This document shows, in pieces, positions 24,688 to 34,282 of a stretch of 53,171 nt of DNA. The notes under the pieces were generated by a model. The model did no database searches. It was not told the origin of the DNA and saw only the letters and a program-made list of their open reading frames with translations. The stretch's first letter is position 1, and each line of letters starts with the position of its first letter. The translations under genes and the position numbers were made by a program. Source of the DNA: an uncultured Collinsella sp. (GTDB lineage Bacteria > Actinomycetota > Coriobacteriia > Coriobacteriales > Coriobacteriaceae); assembly GCA_900549345.1 (NCBI GenBank), contig UROC01000006.1, positions 1-53,171 on the forward strand, given 5' to 3'.

Positions 24688-27600
24688 ATGAAGGAGAAGA
24701 AGATGGGGATGCGCGCTGCGTTGACGCGTCTGCTGGGTATCGCAACCGTGGCATGCGCGCTCGTGGCGACGCCGGCGGTGGCAAGCGCCGAGACGCAGGT
24801 CATGCCCGACGGGGTGAGGGCGGATGTGCTGTCGCTTAAGCAGGCCAACAACGAACCCGTCCAAATCACCGAGCCGGGCAGTTACGTACTTAAGACGGCT
24901 GAGGGTGAGGTCACGCCATCTTCGGGTTACACCATCGACGCGCCGGATGCGTCTCGGATTAATCCTGTGAGGATCTACATCGATGGTACGGTCTACGTGA
25001 ACGATAAGACTAACTGGCGGGTTGAGCAAACTCGATGGCTGTTCAACATCAAGCAGGGCAGCAATATCGAGTTCATCGGCGTCAACAATCCGTGCGTCAG
25101 CTTCCATAGAAATCAAAAGCAATTTGAGTCCGTAAGCGGCTTTTTGACCGACCGCTATTACAGCGGTGGCTACAAAAAGGCATCGGGCGACATCTCGGTT
25201 GGCCTGGGGGTTGGCGACGGCTCGCAGAATTTCATTCTCTCGTATGGCAGCAAGTACGAGCAAAAGGTACCTGCGATTTCCCTGGGCAATACCAAGGGAA
25301 AGCTGTCTGCAAATTTCAGTAAGCTGATGATTAGGGACTATGCTGGCAAGTCGCACAACTCTTTGGGTGAGGTTTCCCCATACAGTATTCTTGAATATGC
25401 TGTGCCGGTCCGCCTGTTCCGTAGCAGCTTCTCCGATGACGGCAAGGGGAATATTAATAAGCTCAACGCTACGTTTACTGACTGTGCGTTCTGGAATACG
25501 TCTGGCGACTACAACGGTGCAGTTTCAATTGTGGGCAATCCCCGTGGTGGCGTGAATTCGGACGTCGCTTCGAGGCTGACTGCGACGTTCGAGAACTGCC
25601 GGTTTGGTTCCGATGCCGACAGCGGCATTTGGCAGACCAATAATAAATATCCGACGGTTGAAGAGACCACTGAGTTTGCACAGGTTCAGGAGACTGGAAA
25701 GTGCGCCGTTGCAGGCGTGATGGGCGTCACCAACGCTACGGTCAACCTCAACAGCTGCACGATGAGCAACTTCCACAGCACGCGTTCGAGCTCGGCCGAC
25801 AACACTTTGACAGTCGATGCCCTTAATGTTGCACGAAGCGCTCGCTGCAACATAAACGGTGGCACGATTGAACGCTATGGCGCACGCGGCAATACGTGCG
25901 TGGTATACGCCGCCGGAACCCTTACCCTCAACGGATCGCCGGAAATCGCGAGCTACTGGAAGAACAGTCACGCCGGCGATACTAATTATGGCGACAAGTA
26001 CACTGAAGCTGATAAAGCTACGGGAACCGCCAAGAGTCTGTATGTCCCGAAGAAAAAGAGTGTTGATGCCAACGTCCCGGCGCTGAACATCGCGTCTGAC
26101 TTCTCCGTACGCGGAGGCTTTGGAGACAATGTTTGGATCTCGATTGAGGAGACTGCGGACAGTAATGGCGTAAAGTCGCGTGTCCTTGGCAGCTGTGAAT
26201 CTAACAAGATCGAAGGTGTTGTGCCGGACGGCTCGTCCGAGAACGACGACAACTCCGATAAATACGAGATCGTGAACCTCAACGGTGACCTTACCTTCCG
26301 CGAGAGCATCCATCAACATAAGTGGAAGGTCGAGGCTGACGGTTTGGGCGTTAAGGCATCGTGCGTGGGCCCGTTCCGCAACAGTGAGTGCGAATATGGC
26401 AAGGACGAGAACGGTGAGGTCAAAAAATACCTGAAGGCCACGTACAAGCTTTCCATGTCTAAGGCAACGAGCTCTCAGAGCACCGAGCTTGTCTACGACG
26501 GTTGCCCGGTCAAGATTGCTTTGAATAAAGATGGCGCGTGGAATCTAGAGCAGATGGGTGTGACAGCTAGCGATAAATTCACGTGGTACCAGTGCAAGTC
26601 CCAGGATGATGCCGAGGCGTATCAGAACGGTACCAAGCTCAAGGACGCCCCGACGGACGCTGGCTACTACTATGTCGTTACGAGCTTTACGACTGCCTCT
26701 GGTCAGACGCTCGAGGGCAAGAAGGCTTTCGAGATTTCGCAGCGTCGCCTGGTAAGGAATAAAAACTATAAGTTCACCCTTAAAGACGGCGGTAAGGGCG
26801 CGGGCAAGTATGCCTATGACGGCAAGGAGCATCAGCCTGTCGTTGAAAGCGCAAAGTTCAAGAATGGTGCCGACGAGTGGGTCGATCTCGTTGAGGGCAA
26901 GGATTATGTGCTCGACGCTAGAAGTGAATCCGGATTGAAGCAGACCGAGCCGGGACAATACGAGTGCATTGTCATCGGTAAGGGCAACTTTACGACCGAT
27001 GGCGGTACCTCAAACGTTTTGACGCTCAAGTGGGAGATTGTTGACGTTGCGCGTTTCGACCTCGAGTTCACCGGTTTTGAGGGTACCTATGACGGCGAAA
27101 AGCACGGCATTACGGTCAACGTTAAGAATGACCCCGTTCCGGCGGATATGAAGATTGAGTACCGTGAAGACGGCGGTGATTGGACGTCGGACAAGCCGAC
27201 CTATCGCAATGCAGCCGAGTATACGACTCATTATTGCGTGACGGCCTCTGACTACCTGACCGTTACGGGCAAAGCGACCGTGAAGATTTCCAAGGCCGAT
27301 CAGGACGCGCCGGCTGGGCTTGTGGGCAATAATTGGACTACGTGCAGCAGCAAGGACGGTTCCATCTCGGGCGTGACCAAGGCGATGGAATACCGTTGCG
27401 GGTCGAGCGGGAGCTATCAGAAGATAACGTCTGACGGCAAGCTGTCCGGGCTTTTGGCAGGTACTTACTATGTACGCTATGCCGAGGACAGCAACCATAA
27501 TATGTCGGCCGATACCGAGGTTAAGATCGAGCGGGGCTCTCACTCTGTTGCCGATAATGCTGCCTGGCAAAAGGGCGATGAGGGAACGCACTTTAAGGTT

Positions 27601-30600
27601 TGCCAGCACTGCAAGAAGGCTCAGGTATGGCAGAACTGCAGGTGGAAGTACGAGATCATTATGCCCGCCACGCCTGAGGCCGACGGCGTTCGTCAAAAGG
27701 TCTGCAGGGTTTGCGGCAATAAGTGGTATTACACAGAGTCCTATGCCTACGTAGACACCGATGCGCCTACCATTTATGACCTCTATGAAGGCGATGCCTA
27801 CTGCGAGAGCGTTTCGTTTGACGTGTTCGATGACCGCGACGAGACGGTGACGGTTACCGATAACGGCAAAGAACTCAAGGCCGATAAGAACGGCAAGTAC
27901 ACGGCTAAGGCCGCCGAGGGCGATGCCGGCACCGAGCATGTAATCGTGGCTACGGATTCTGCCAACAACGTGCAGACCCGTAAGATTAAGATGTACGCCG
28001 AGCATACGTACAACTGGACGACCGACAAGCTGCCGACGGTTTCCGAGGCCGGCTCCAAGCACGGTACGTGCTCCGTATGCGGCCATGAGTCGGGCGCGGT
28101 CGAAATCCCCGCCCTGGCTGTTAAGGGCTACTCCGGCAAGTACGACGGCAAGGAGCACTTTGTCGATGCCTCGGAGCTGCCCGAGGGTGCCGTCGTTGAG
28201 TACAAGGCCGCCGACGGCAGCTGGACGAACGTTGCTCCTGGCATCAAGGACGCCAGCAAGGTGACGGTCGACTATCGCGTCGCGATCGACGGCGAGACGG
28301 TCGAGGGTCAGGTGACGCTCGAGGTCACCCCGCTCGCGATCACGGTTTCCGCTCTGGACGCCTTCAAGACGTACGGCAATCCTGATCCCGCGCTGAGTTG
28401 GGAGATCACCGAGGGCAAGCTTGTCGAGGACGAGAGCCTCCAGGGTATTATCGTCTCCCGCGAGGCCGGCGAGACCGTGCGCAAGGGCGGCTACGTCGTG
28501 ACGGCGTCGCAGTCCGAGGGCGCCAATCCCAACTACGAGATTGTGTTTAAAGACGGCAAGTTCACCATTAACAAGCGCGAGCTCACCGTGGAGTGGGACG
28601 CCACTACTGAGTTCACCTACGACGGCGAGGAGCGCTGCCCCCAAGCGACGCTCGGCAACGTCATGGGCGATGACGAGGTCTCTGCGTATGTCGACGGTGC
28701 TGCGGCAAAGGCCGGCACCTACACGGCGGAGATCACCGAGCTGATGGGCGCCGACAGGGGCAACTACAAGCTGCCGGCAACGGGCCTGACGTGCGAGTTC
28801 TCCATCAAGAAGGCGCCCCAGGTCGCGCCGAAGAAGGTTCAGGCTGTGCCCGAGGCCGTGAGCGGCAAGGCAGACGGCAAAATCACGGGCGTCGACGCCA
28901 CCATGGAGTGGCGTGCTCAGGGCGCCACCGAGTACAAGGCCGTGGGCAAGGACGTAACCGAGCTCAAAGGTCTCGCTGCCGGCACGTACGAGGTGCGCTA
29001 TCAGGCCAAGATCAACTACGACCCCTCTTCCGACATCGAGGTCGCCGTTGCGGCTGGCCATAAGCTCAAGGTGACGCTGCCGGCTGAACAGACGGGCTAC
29101 ACGCTCACGGCTGATGCGACTGAGCTCGACTGGCGCGGTTCTGCGACGCTTAAGCTTACGGTCGCGGACGACTATTACGCGACCAAGGGTCTTTCCGTTA
29201 AGGCGAACGGCGAGACCATCAAGCCCAGCGAGCAGGGCGTTTACCAACTGTCTAAGGTTGAGAAAGACACCGCGATCACCGTTGAGGGTATCGCCAAGCA
29301 CGAGCCCGATGGCACCGGCTGGAAGAGCGACGGTTCTTCTCACTGGCATGTTTGCACGTGCGGTGAGCGGATTGACGTTGCAGAGCATACCTTCGAGTGG
29401 GTAATCGACGAGAAGCCTACGGTCGAGAAGCCTGGATCCAAACATTTGCACTGCACTGTCTGTGACTACAACTCCTCCGATAAGGTTGTAATCCCGGCAG
29501 CCTCTGTTGCCGGCTATTCCGGCGAGTATGACGGCAAGGTCCACGCTGCCGATGTCTCGGCCTTGCCCGAGGGCACGGCGGTCACGTACAGCATCGACGG
29601 TGGCGTCACTTGGTCTGCCACGGTCCCCGAGATCAAGAACGTCGGCACCCTGCCGTTCAAGTACAGCGCGACCGTCGACGGCGCGGCTATCGAGGGCGAG
29701 GCGGAGCTCGTGGTGACGCCGCGCAAGGTTACCGTGACGGCATCCGATGCCTCCAAGACCTACGGCAACGATGATCCCGAACTGGGCTGGAAGGTCACCA
29801 AGGGCGAGCTCGTCGAGGGCGAGTCACTTGAGGGTATCACCGTCTCCCGCAAGGCCGGCGAGACCGTGCGCAAGGACGGCTACGCCGTGACGGCAGCGCA
29901 GGCCGAAGGCGCCAACCCCAACTACGAGATTTCGTTCGTTGATGGCAAGTTCACCATCGACCAGCGCGAGCTCACCGTGACGTGGGACGCTACCACCGAG
30001 TTCACCTACGACGGCGAGAAGCACTGCCCCCAAGCGACACTCGGCAACGTCATGGGCGATGACGACGTCTCCGCGTACGTCGACGGTGCTGCGGTCAAGG
30101 CCGGCGCCTACACGGCGGAGATCACCGAGCTGACGGGCGCCGACAAGGCCAACTACAAACTGCCGGCAACGGGCCTGACGTGCAAGTTCTCCATCAAGAA
30201 GGCTCCCAAGGGAGCACCGGTGGTCCAGGGTGTGGCCGAGACCGTCAGTGCCAGGGCTGACGGCAAGATCACGGGTGTCGACGCCGCTATGGAGTGGCGT
30301 ACCAAGGACTCGGGCGAGTATCGGGCTGTGCCCGAAGGCGCGACCGAACTCAGCGGTCTTGCCGCGGGCACGTACGAAGTGCGCTACCACGCTGATGACG
30401 ACCACGAAGCTTCCGCCGCGACTAAGGTTACGGTTGCCACGGGCCGCAAGCTTGCTGTGGCGCTACCCGCCGAACAGATCGGCTACAAGCTCACGGCTGA
30501 CGCGACCGAGCTTGACTGGCATGGTTCTGCCACCCTCACTATCAGCATCGAGGACGGCTACTTTGCCGATCCCTCCGCCTACGTCGTTAAGGTCAACGAT

Positions 30601-32718
30601 TCAGTCGTGACGCTCAACGAACGCGGCGAGTTCACCGTCCAGGACGTCGAGGGCAACGTGAGGGTGACGGTCGAGGGTGTGCGCAAACACGAGGCTGTGA
30701 ATGACAAGTGGATCTCCGACGACAATACGCACTGGCACGAGTGCACTTGCGGCGGCAAGATTGACGAGGCCGCACACACCTTTACGTGGGTTGTCGACAC
30801 GCCCCCCACGGCGACCGAGAAGGGCTTCGGTCACCGTCAGTGCGTCGTCTGCGGGTACGCCCTTGCCTCCGAGGAGATTCCGGCTGCTGCTATCTCCGGT
30901 TACACCGGCGAATACGACGGCGCGTATCACACGGTCAATGCTTCGGCGCTGCCCGAGGGTGCGACGGCCGAGTACAGCACCGACGACGGCAAGACCTGGT
31001 CTACCACTGCCCCCGAGATCAAGGACGCCGGCGTGCTGGATGTTGCCTATAAGGTGCTGATCGGCGGTGCGACGGTCGAAGGCCAGGTGACGCTCGAGGT
31101 CAAACCGCGTGCGATCACGGTCACCGCTCAGAACGCCTCCAAGATCTATGGCGAGAAAGACCCCGTCTTTGAGTGGTCGGTCACCTCTGGCGAGCTCGTC
31201 GGGGACGATACGCTTGAGCTTGAGATCGAGCGCGAGGACTGTGACGATGTGCGCGAGGGTGGCTATGCTCTGCGCCTGACGCAGCCCGAGGGTGCGAACC
31301 CCAACTACGCGATTACGTTCATCGACGGCACGTTCATCATCAACCAGCGTCTGCTTACCGTGACGTGGGGTACCACCGAATTCGTCTACGACGGCAAGGA
31401 GCACTGCCCCGTGGCAGAGCTTGGTAACGTCATCGGCAAGGATGACCTTGGTGCATTCGTTGACGGTTCCCAGACCGAGGTTGGCACCTATACGGCGACC
31501 CTCGCCGAGCTGACGGGCAAGGCCGCGGGCAACTACACGCTGCCCGCCGATGGCTTGACCTGCGAGTTCTCCATCAAGAATGCCGCGCAGGACGCGCCGG
31601 TGGTCCAGGCCGAGGCCGAGACCGTGAGCGGCAAGAAGGACGGCAAGATCACGGGCGTCGACGGCACCATGGAGTGGCGCGCTCGGGGCGCCGCCGAGTA
31701 CCAGGCCGTGGGCAAGGACGTGACCGAGCTCAAGGACCTCGCCGCCGGCGTGTACGAGGTGCGCTACCAGGCTAAGGCCAACTACGACGCCTCTGCCGTT
31801 ACCGAGGTTACCGTGAAGGCGGGCCGCAAGCTCGTCGTGACGCTGCCGGGTAATCAGGTGGGCTACACGCTCACCTCGTCGGCAACCGAGCTCGACTGGC
31901 ACGGCTCCGCGAAGCTCGCCATCAGCATCGACGGCGCGTACTTTGCGGGCAAGAACTATGCCGTCAACGTCAACGGCAAGGCCGTTAAGCTTGCTGACGA
32001 CGGTACCTATGAGCTCAAGGACGTCGAGGGCGATGTGAACGTGACGGTCGAGGGTGTGCTCAAGCACGAGCCCGACGGCTCCGGCTGGGCACACGACGCC
32101 AAGAACCACTGGCATATCTGCCGCTGCGGCGAGGTCCTCGACAAGGCCGAGCATACCTTTGAGTGGGTTGTCGACAAGCCGGCGACCACCGAGGCCAAGG
32201 GCGAGAGGCACCAGGAGTGCACGGCTTGCGGCGAGAAGGGCGCAACCGAGGGCATCGCGATCCTGGCACCCACGATTATCGAGGGCGCAGGCCAGGCGAT
32301 CACGGTCGACACCGCCAAGGACCTGAGCTTCCGCTCGAACGCGCCGATCAAGTACTTCCAGAAGGTGCTGGTCGACGACAAGGAAGTCGACGCCGAGAAC
32401 TACGTGCTCACCGAGGGCTCCACGATCGTGACGCTCAAGACGAGCTTCGTGAAGACGCTTGGTGTGGGTGAGCATAAGCTGAGCGTGGTTTCGACCACGG
32501 GCACGGCAGAGACGACCTTTACCATCGCCGATGCCGCCAAGCCCGCTCCTGGCCAGACCACCACGACTACTACGACCACGACTTCTAAGTCCAAGAAGAA
32601 GACCGGCAAGGGCGCCTTGCCTTCGGTCGGCGACGGTACGTACACCATGGCTGGTGGCGTACTTGCAGCCGGCATGGCGGCTCTGCTGCTGGCGTGGACT
32701 ATGAAGCGCCGCGTTTAA
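24688..32718 (+). CDS. Giant repetitive cell-surface protein with MBG-type Ig-like repeats
   Basis: 2676 residues, ATG preceded by GGGAG. Signal peptide 1-34 (VASA/ET). Residues about 35-540 look like a beta-helix/adhesin-type region, with many short strand motifs and a lower-GC, different codon style from the rest. Residues about 540-1140 contain MBG-like and zinc-ribbon-like modules. From about 1145 to 2520 come three long repeats, each containing MBG-type domains (KTYGNDDPELGWKVTKGEL, NPNYEISFVDGKFTI) and a CxxC...CxxC module (HWHECTCGG, RQCVVCGY). The C-terminus has a nine-Thr run, LPSVGD (a variant sortase-like signal), a membrane helix and KRRV. Likely an adhesin or envelope stalk. The divergent LytTR system may regulate it. 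The ligand is unknown. Confidence 0.88.
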   Translation: MKEKKMGMRAALTRLLGIATVACALVATPAVASAETQVMPDGVRADVLSLKQANNEPVQITEPGSYVLKTAEGEVTPSSGYTIDAPDASRINPVRIYIDGTVYVNDKTNWRVEQTRWLFNIKQGSNIEFIGVNNPCVSFHRNQKQFESVSGFLTDRYYSGGYKKASGDISVGLGVGDGSQNFILSYGSKYEQKVPAISLGNTKGKLSANFSKLMIRDYAGKSHNSLGEVSPYSILEYAVPVRLFRSSFSDDGKGNINKLNATFTDCAFWNTSGDYNGAVSIVGNPRGGVNSDVASRLTATFENCRFGSDADSGIWQTNNKYPTVEETTEFAQVQETGKCAVAGVMGVTNATVNLNSCTMSNFHSTRSSSADNTLTVDALNVARSARCNINGGTIERYGARGNTCVVYAAGTLTLNGSPEIASYWKNSHAGDTNYGDKYTEADKATGTAKSLYVPKKKSVDANVPALNIASDFSVRGGFGDNVWISIEETADSNGVKSRVLGSCESNKIEGVVPDGSSENDDNSDKYEIVNLNGDLTFRESIHQHKWKVEADGLGVKASCVGPFRNSECEYGKDENGEVKKYLKATYKLSMSKATSSQSTELVYDGCPVKIALNKDGAWNLEQMGVTASDKFTWYQCKSQDDAEAYQNGTKLKDAPTDAGYYYVVTSFTTASGQTLEGKKAFEISQRRLVRNKNYKFTLKDGGKGAGKYAYDGKEHQPVVESAKFKNGADEWVDLVEGKDYVLDARSESGLKQTEPGQYECIVIGKGNFTTDGGTSNVLTLKWEIVDVARFDLEFTGFEGTYDGEKHGITVNVKNDPVPADMKIEYREDGGDWTSDKPTYRNAAEYTTHYCVTASDYLTVTGKATVKISKADQDAPAGLVGNNWTTCSSKDGSISGVTKAMEYRCGSSGSYQKITSDGKLSGLLAGTYYVRYAEDSNHNMSADTEVKIERGSHSVADNAAWQKGDEGTHFKVCQHCKKAQVWQNCRWKYEIIMPATPEADGVRQKVCRVCGNKWYYTESYAYVDTDAPTIYDLYEGDAYCESVSFDVFDDRDETVTVTDNGKELKADKNGKYTAKAAEGDAGTEHVIVATDSANNVQTRKIKMYAEHTYNWTTDKLPTVSEAGSKHGTCSVCGHESGAVEIPALAVKGYSGKYDGKEHFVDASELPEGAVVEYKAADGSWTNVAPGIKDASKVTVDYRVAIDGETVEGQVTLEVTPLAITVSALDAFKTYGNPDPALSWEITEGKLVEDESLQGIIVSREAGETVRKGGYVVTASQSEGANPNYEIVFKDGKFTINKRELTVEWDATTEFTYDGEERCPQATLGNVMGDDEVSAYVDGAAAKAGTYTAEITELMGADRGNYKLPATGLTCEFSIKKAPQVAPKKVQAVPEAVSGKADGKITGVDATMEWRAQGATEYKAVGKDVTELKGLAAGTYEVRYQAKINYDPSSDIEVAVAAGHKLKVTLPAEQTGYTLTADATELDWRGSATLKLTVADDYYATKGLSVKANGETIKPSEQGVYQLSKVEKDTAITVEGIAKHEPDGTGWKSDGSSHWHVCTCGERIDVAEHTFEWVIDEKPTVEKPGSKHLHCTVCDYNSSDKVVIPAASVAGYSGEYDGKVHAADVSALPEGTAVTYSIDGGVTWSATVPEIKNVGTLPFKYSATVDGAAIEGEAELVVTPRKVTVTASDASKTYGNDDPELGWKVTKGELVEGESLEGITVSRKAGETVRKDGYAVTAAQAEGANPNYEISFVDGKFTIDQRELTVTWDATTEFTYDGEKHCPQATLGNVMGDDDVSAYVDGAAVKAGAYTAEITELTGADKANYKLPATGLTCKFSIKKAPKGAPVVQGVAETVSARADGKITGVDAAMEWRTKDSGEYRAVPEGATELSGLAAGTYEVRYHADDDHEASAATKVTVATGRKLAVALPAEQIGYKLTADATELDWHGSATLTISIEDGYFADPSAYVVKVNDSVVTLNERGEFTVQDVEGNVRVTVEGVRKHEAVNDKWISDDNTHWHECTCGGKIDEAAHTFTWVVDTPPTATEKGFGHRQCVVCGYALASEEIPAAAISGYTGEYDGAYHTVNASALPEGATAEYSTDDGKTWSTTAPEIKDAGVLDVAYKVLIGGATVEGQVTLEVKPRAITVTAQNASKIYGEKDPVFEWSVTSGELVGDDTLELEIEREDCDDVREGGYALRLTQPEGANPNYAITFIDGTFIINQRLLTVTWGTTEFVYDGKEHCPVAELGNVIGKDDLGAFVDGSQTEVGTYTATLAELTGKAAGNYTLPADGLTCEFSIKNAAQDAPVVQAEAETVSGKKDGKITGVDGTMEWRARGAAEYQAVGKDVTELKDLAAGVYEVRYQAKANYDASAVTEVTVKAGRKLVVTLPGNQVGYTLTSSATELDWHGSAKLAISIDGAYFAGKNYAVNVNGKAVKLADDGTYELKDVEGDVNVTVEGVLKHEPDGSGWAHDAKNHWHICRCGEVLDKAEHTFEWVVDKPATTEAKGERHQECTACGEKGATEGIAILAPTIIEGAGQAITVDTAKDLSFRSNAPIKYFQKVLVDDKEVDAENYVLTEGSTIVTLKTSFVKTLGVGEHKLSVVSTTGTAETTFTIADAAKPAPGQTTTTTTTTTSKSKKKTGKGALPSVGDGTYTMAGGVLAAGMAALLLAWTMKRRV
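28120..32260 (+). repeat. Three in-gene tandem repeats, 1386-bp period
   Basis: The equivalent tyrosine codon of the GYxGxYDG motif lies at 28141, 29527 and 30913, a spacing of exactly 1386 bp (462 codons) both times. Repeats 1 and 2 are closer to each other over much of their length than to repeat 3. A fourth zinc-ribbon-like module ends the array. Equal spacing suggests recent duplication or concerted evolution. Confidence 0.9.
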
Positions 32719-32736
32719 CCGCATGCCAGTTCCCAG

Positions 32737-32769
32737 CGGGCCCGGATCGAGCGATCCGGGCCCGTTTTT
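32737..32769 (+). terminator. Rho-independent terminator of the giant surface gene
   Basis: A 12-bp perfect stem (cgggcccggatc / gatccgggcccg) and five T residues, 18 bp after the stop codon. Confidence 0.92.
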
Positions 32770-32787
32770 GGGCCTGTCGAAAACCCG

Positions 32788-32996
32788 GTGGGCAAAAAAT
32801 GCCAAATATGAGTACTGTCACCATTTTAGTAACAGCAAAATTGCCCTAGAAAGCGTGTTGTCGGGCCAAAATTGCATCGATTTCCGCCCGGCAGAGCCAC
32901 GATCGAGCCCCAAATTAGGCGACTTTGCCGTTCTAGACCGGAAAATCGCTGTTACTAGTTTGGTAACAGTACTCATATTTGCCCTATTTTGCCCAC
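32788..32996. repeat. 209-bp element with 49-bp terminal inverted repeats (MITE-like)
   Basis: Arms 32788-32836 and 32948-32996 pair over 49 bp with about eight mismatches; both contain aaatatgagtactgt and agtaacagc. The 111-bp interior has no coding capacity and holds further short palindromes. The AT-rich arms differ from the surrounding GC-rich DNA. No clear target-site duplication is visible. Confidence 0.8.
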
Positions 32997-33116
32997 GCCC
33001 CTTCGGCTAAGGCGATAAACAGGGGGTTAAATATTAAATCAGGTCCAACATCGTCTATCCATAGCGCTTCGGCTCGAAAGCGACCCAGCCCAAGATCGAA
33101 TTTTTATTTCAACTTT

Positions 33117-33160
33117 ACACCTAGGTTTACAGCTGTCTTGTCAGCTGTAAACCTAGGTGT
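33117..33160. promoter_or_regulatory. Putative NiaR operator upstream of nadA
   Basis: Perfect palindrome with 19-bp arms (acacctaggtttacagctg and its complement) around tcttgt, ending 41 bp before the nadA ATG. The niaR gene is the last gene of the same operon, and NiaR is known to bind palindromes ahead of NAD synthesis genes and repress with niacin. The stretch 32997-33116 holds no other feature. Confidence 0.75.
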
Positions 33161-33201
33161 CATACTAAAGCCCCAAGATTCGCCAAAAGAGAGGGGCCTT
33201 G

Positions 33202-34227
33202 ATGGCACAGAGCGCGAACATGGATGCGTCGGAGCTTGCACGCGATATCGCGGCCGGCCTAGCATCGGCAACGACGGCAACGGAGCGCGCGGCACTGGTG
33301 CCCGCAGAGCTCGTCGAGGCCATTCAGCAACTAAAAACCCAACGCGACGCGGTGATCCTGGCACACTATTACGTGGCGCCCGAGGTCCAGGCTGTGGCCG
33401 ATTACGTCGGCGACAGCTTCTACCTGGCAAAGCTAGCAAAGAGCCTGCCGCAGCAGACCATCGTGCTGTGCGGGGTGGAGTTTATGGGCGAGAGCGCCAA
33501 GCTGCTCAATCCCACCAAGACCGTGCTGCTGCCCGAGCCGGGCGCGGACTGTCCCATGGCGCACATGGTCAAGCGCGAGACGGTCGACGCGGCGCGCGCC
33601 GAGTATGGCGACGACCTTGCCGTGGTCTGCTACGTCAACTCGACGGTCGAGATTAAGAGCTGGAGTGATGTGTGCGTCACCAGCTCCAACGCCGTCAAGA
33701 TCGTGTCCGAGCTGCCGCAGCAGCATATCCTGTTCATTCCCGACCAAAACCTGGGCCGCTTCGTAGCCGAGCAGGTGCCGCAAAAGCACGTCATCCTCAA
33801 CAACGGCTACTGCCCGCGCCACCACATCATTACCGTCGAGCAGATCGTCGATGCGCAGGAGGCCCACCCCGACGCGCTCGTGCTGGCGCACCCCGAGTGC
33901 AAGGCCGACGTGCTGGCCGAGGCCGACTACATCGGCTCCACCGCCGGCATCATCAAGTATGCCGAGGAGTCCGACGCGAGCGAGTTCATTATCGTGACGG
34001 TCCGCGGCGTGCTCTATGAGCTCGAGCGCCGCTGCCAGGGCATCGGCAAGAAGTTCTACTTCCCCGCGGTGCAGCCCACCTGCGTCAACATGGACCTCAT
34101 CACGCTCGAAAAGCTCGTGCGCTGCCTGGAGACGGGCGAGGGCGAAGTGCAGATCGGCGTGTCGGACGAGGCTGCCGACCAGGCCAAGCTCACGCTCGAT
34201 CGTATGCTCGAGTACGCAGCACGCTAG
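33202..34227 (+). CDS. nadA: Quinolinate synthase NadA
   Basis: 341 residues from the ATG at 33202, with GAGAGGGG upstream (a TTG immediately before is in frame but unlikely). NadA condenses iminoaspartate with dihydroxyacetone phosphate to quinolinate using a [4Fe-4S] cluster. Key features: AVILAHYYVAPEVQAVADYVGDS at the N-terminus (substrate-binding His-Tyr), cluster cysteines in VLCGVEFMGESAK, HPEC and QPTCVNM, and VNSTVEIKSWSDVCVTSSNA. Length is normal. First gene of nadA-nadB-nadC-niaR, under the palindromic operator. Confidence 0.97.
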   Translation: MAQSANMDASELARDIAAGLASATTATERAALVPAELVEAIQQLKTQRDAVILAHYYVAPEVQAVADYVGDSFYLAKLAKSLPQQTIVLCGVEFMGESAKLLNPTKTVLLPEPGADCPMAHMVKRETVDAARAEYGDDLAVVCYVNSTVEIKSWSDVCVTSSNAVKIVSELPQQHILFIPDQNLGRFVAEQVPQKHVILNNGYCPRHHIITVEQIVDAQEAHPDALVLAHPECKADVLAEADYIGSTAGIIKYAEESDASEFIIVTVRGVLYELERRCQGIGKKFYFPAVQPTCVNMDLITLEKLVRCLETGEGEVQIGVSDEAADQAKLTLDRMLEYAAR

Positions 34228-34230
34228 AAC

Positions 34231-34265
34231 AATGTGGCATGAGGGATGGTCCCTTATGTCACATT
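34231..34265. repeat. Palindromic repeat in the nadA-nadB gap
   Basis: Sixteen-base arms (aatgtggcatgaggga / tcccttatgtcacatt) pair with two mismatches around a three-base centre. It starts three bases after the nadA stop and ends just before the nadB ribosome site, so it would form a hairpin in the nad mRNA. The form resembles REP palindromes associated with RAYT proteins. Confidence 0.75.
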
Positions 34266-34282
34266 CAAGGGAGAGGATTCCT

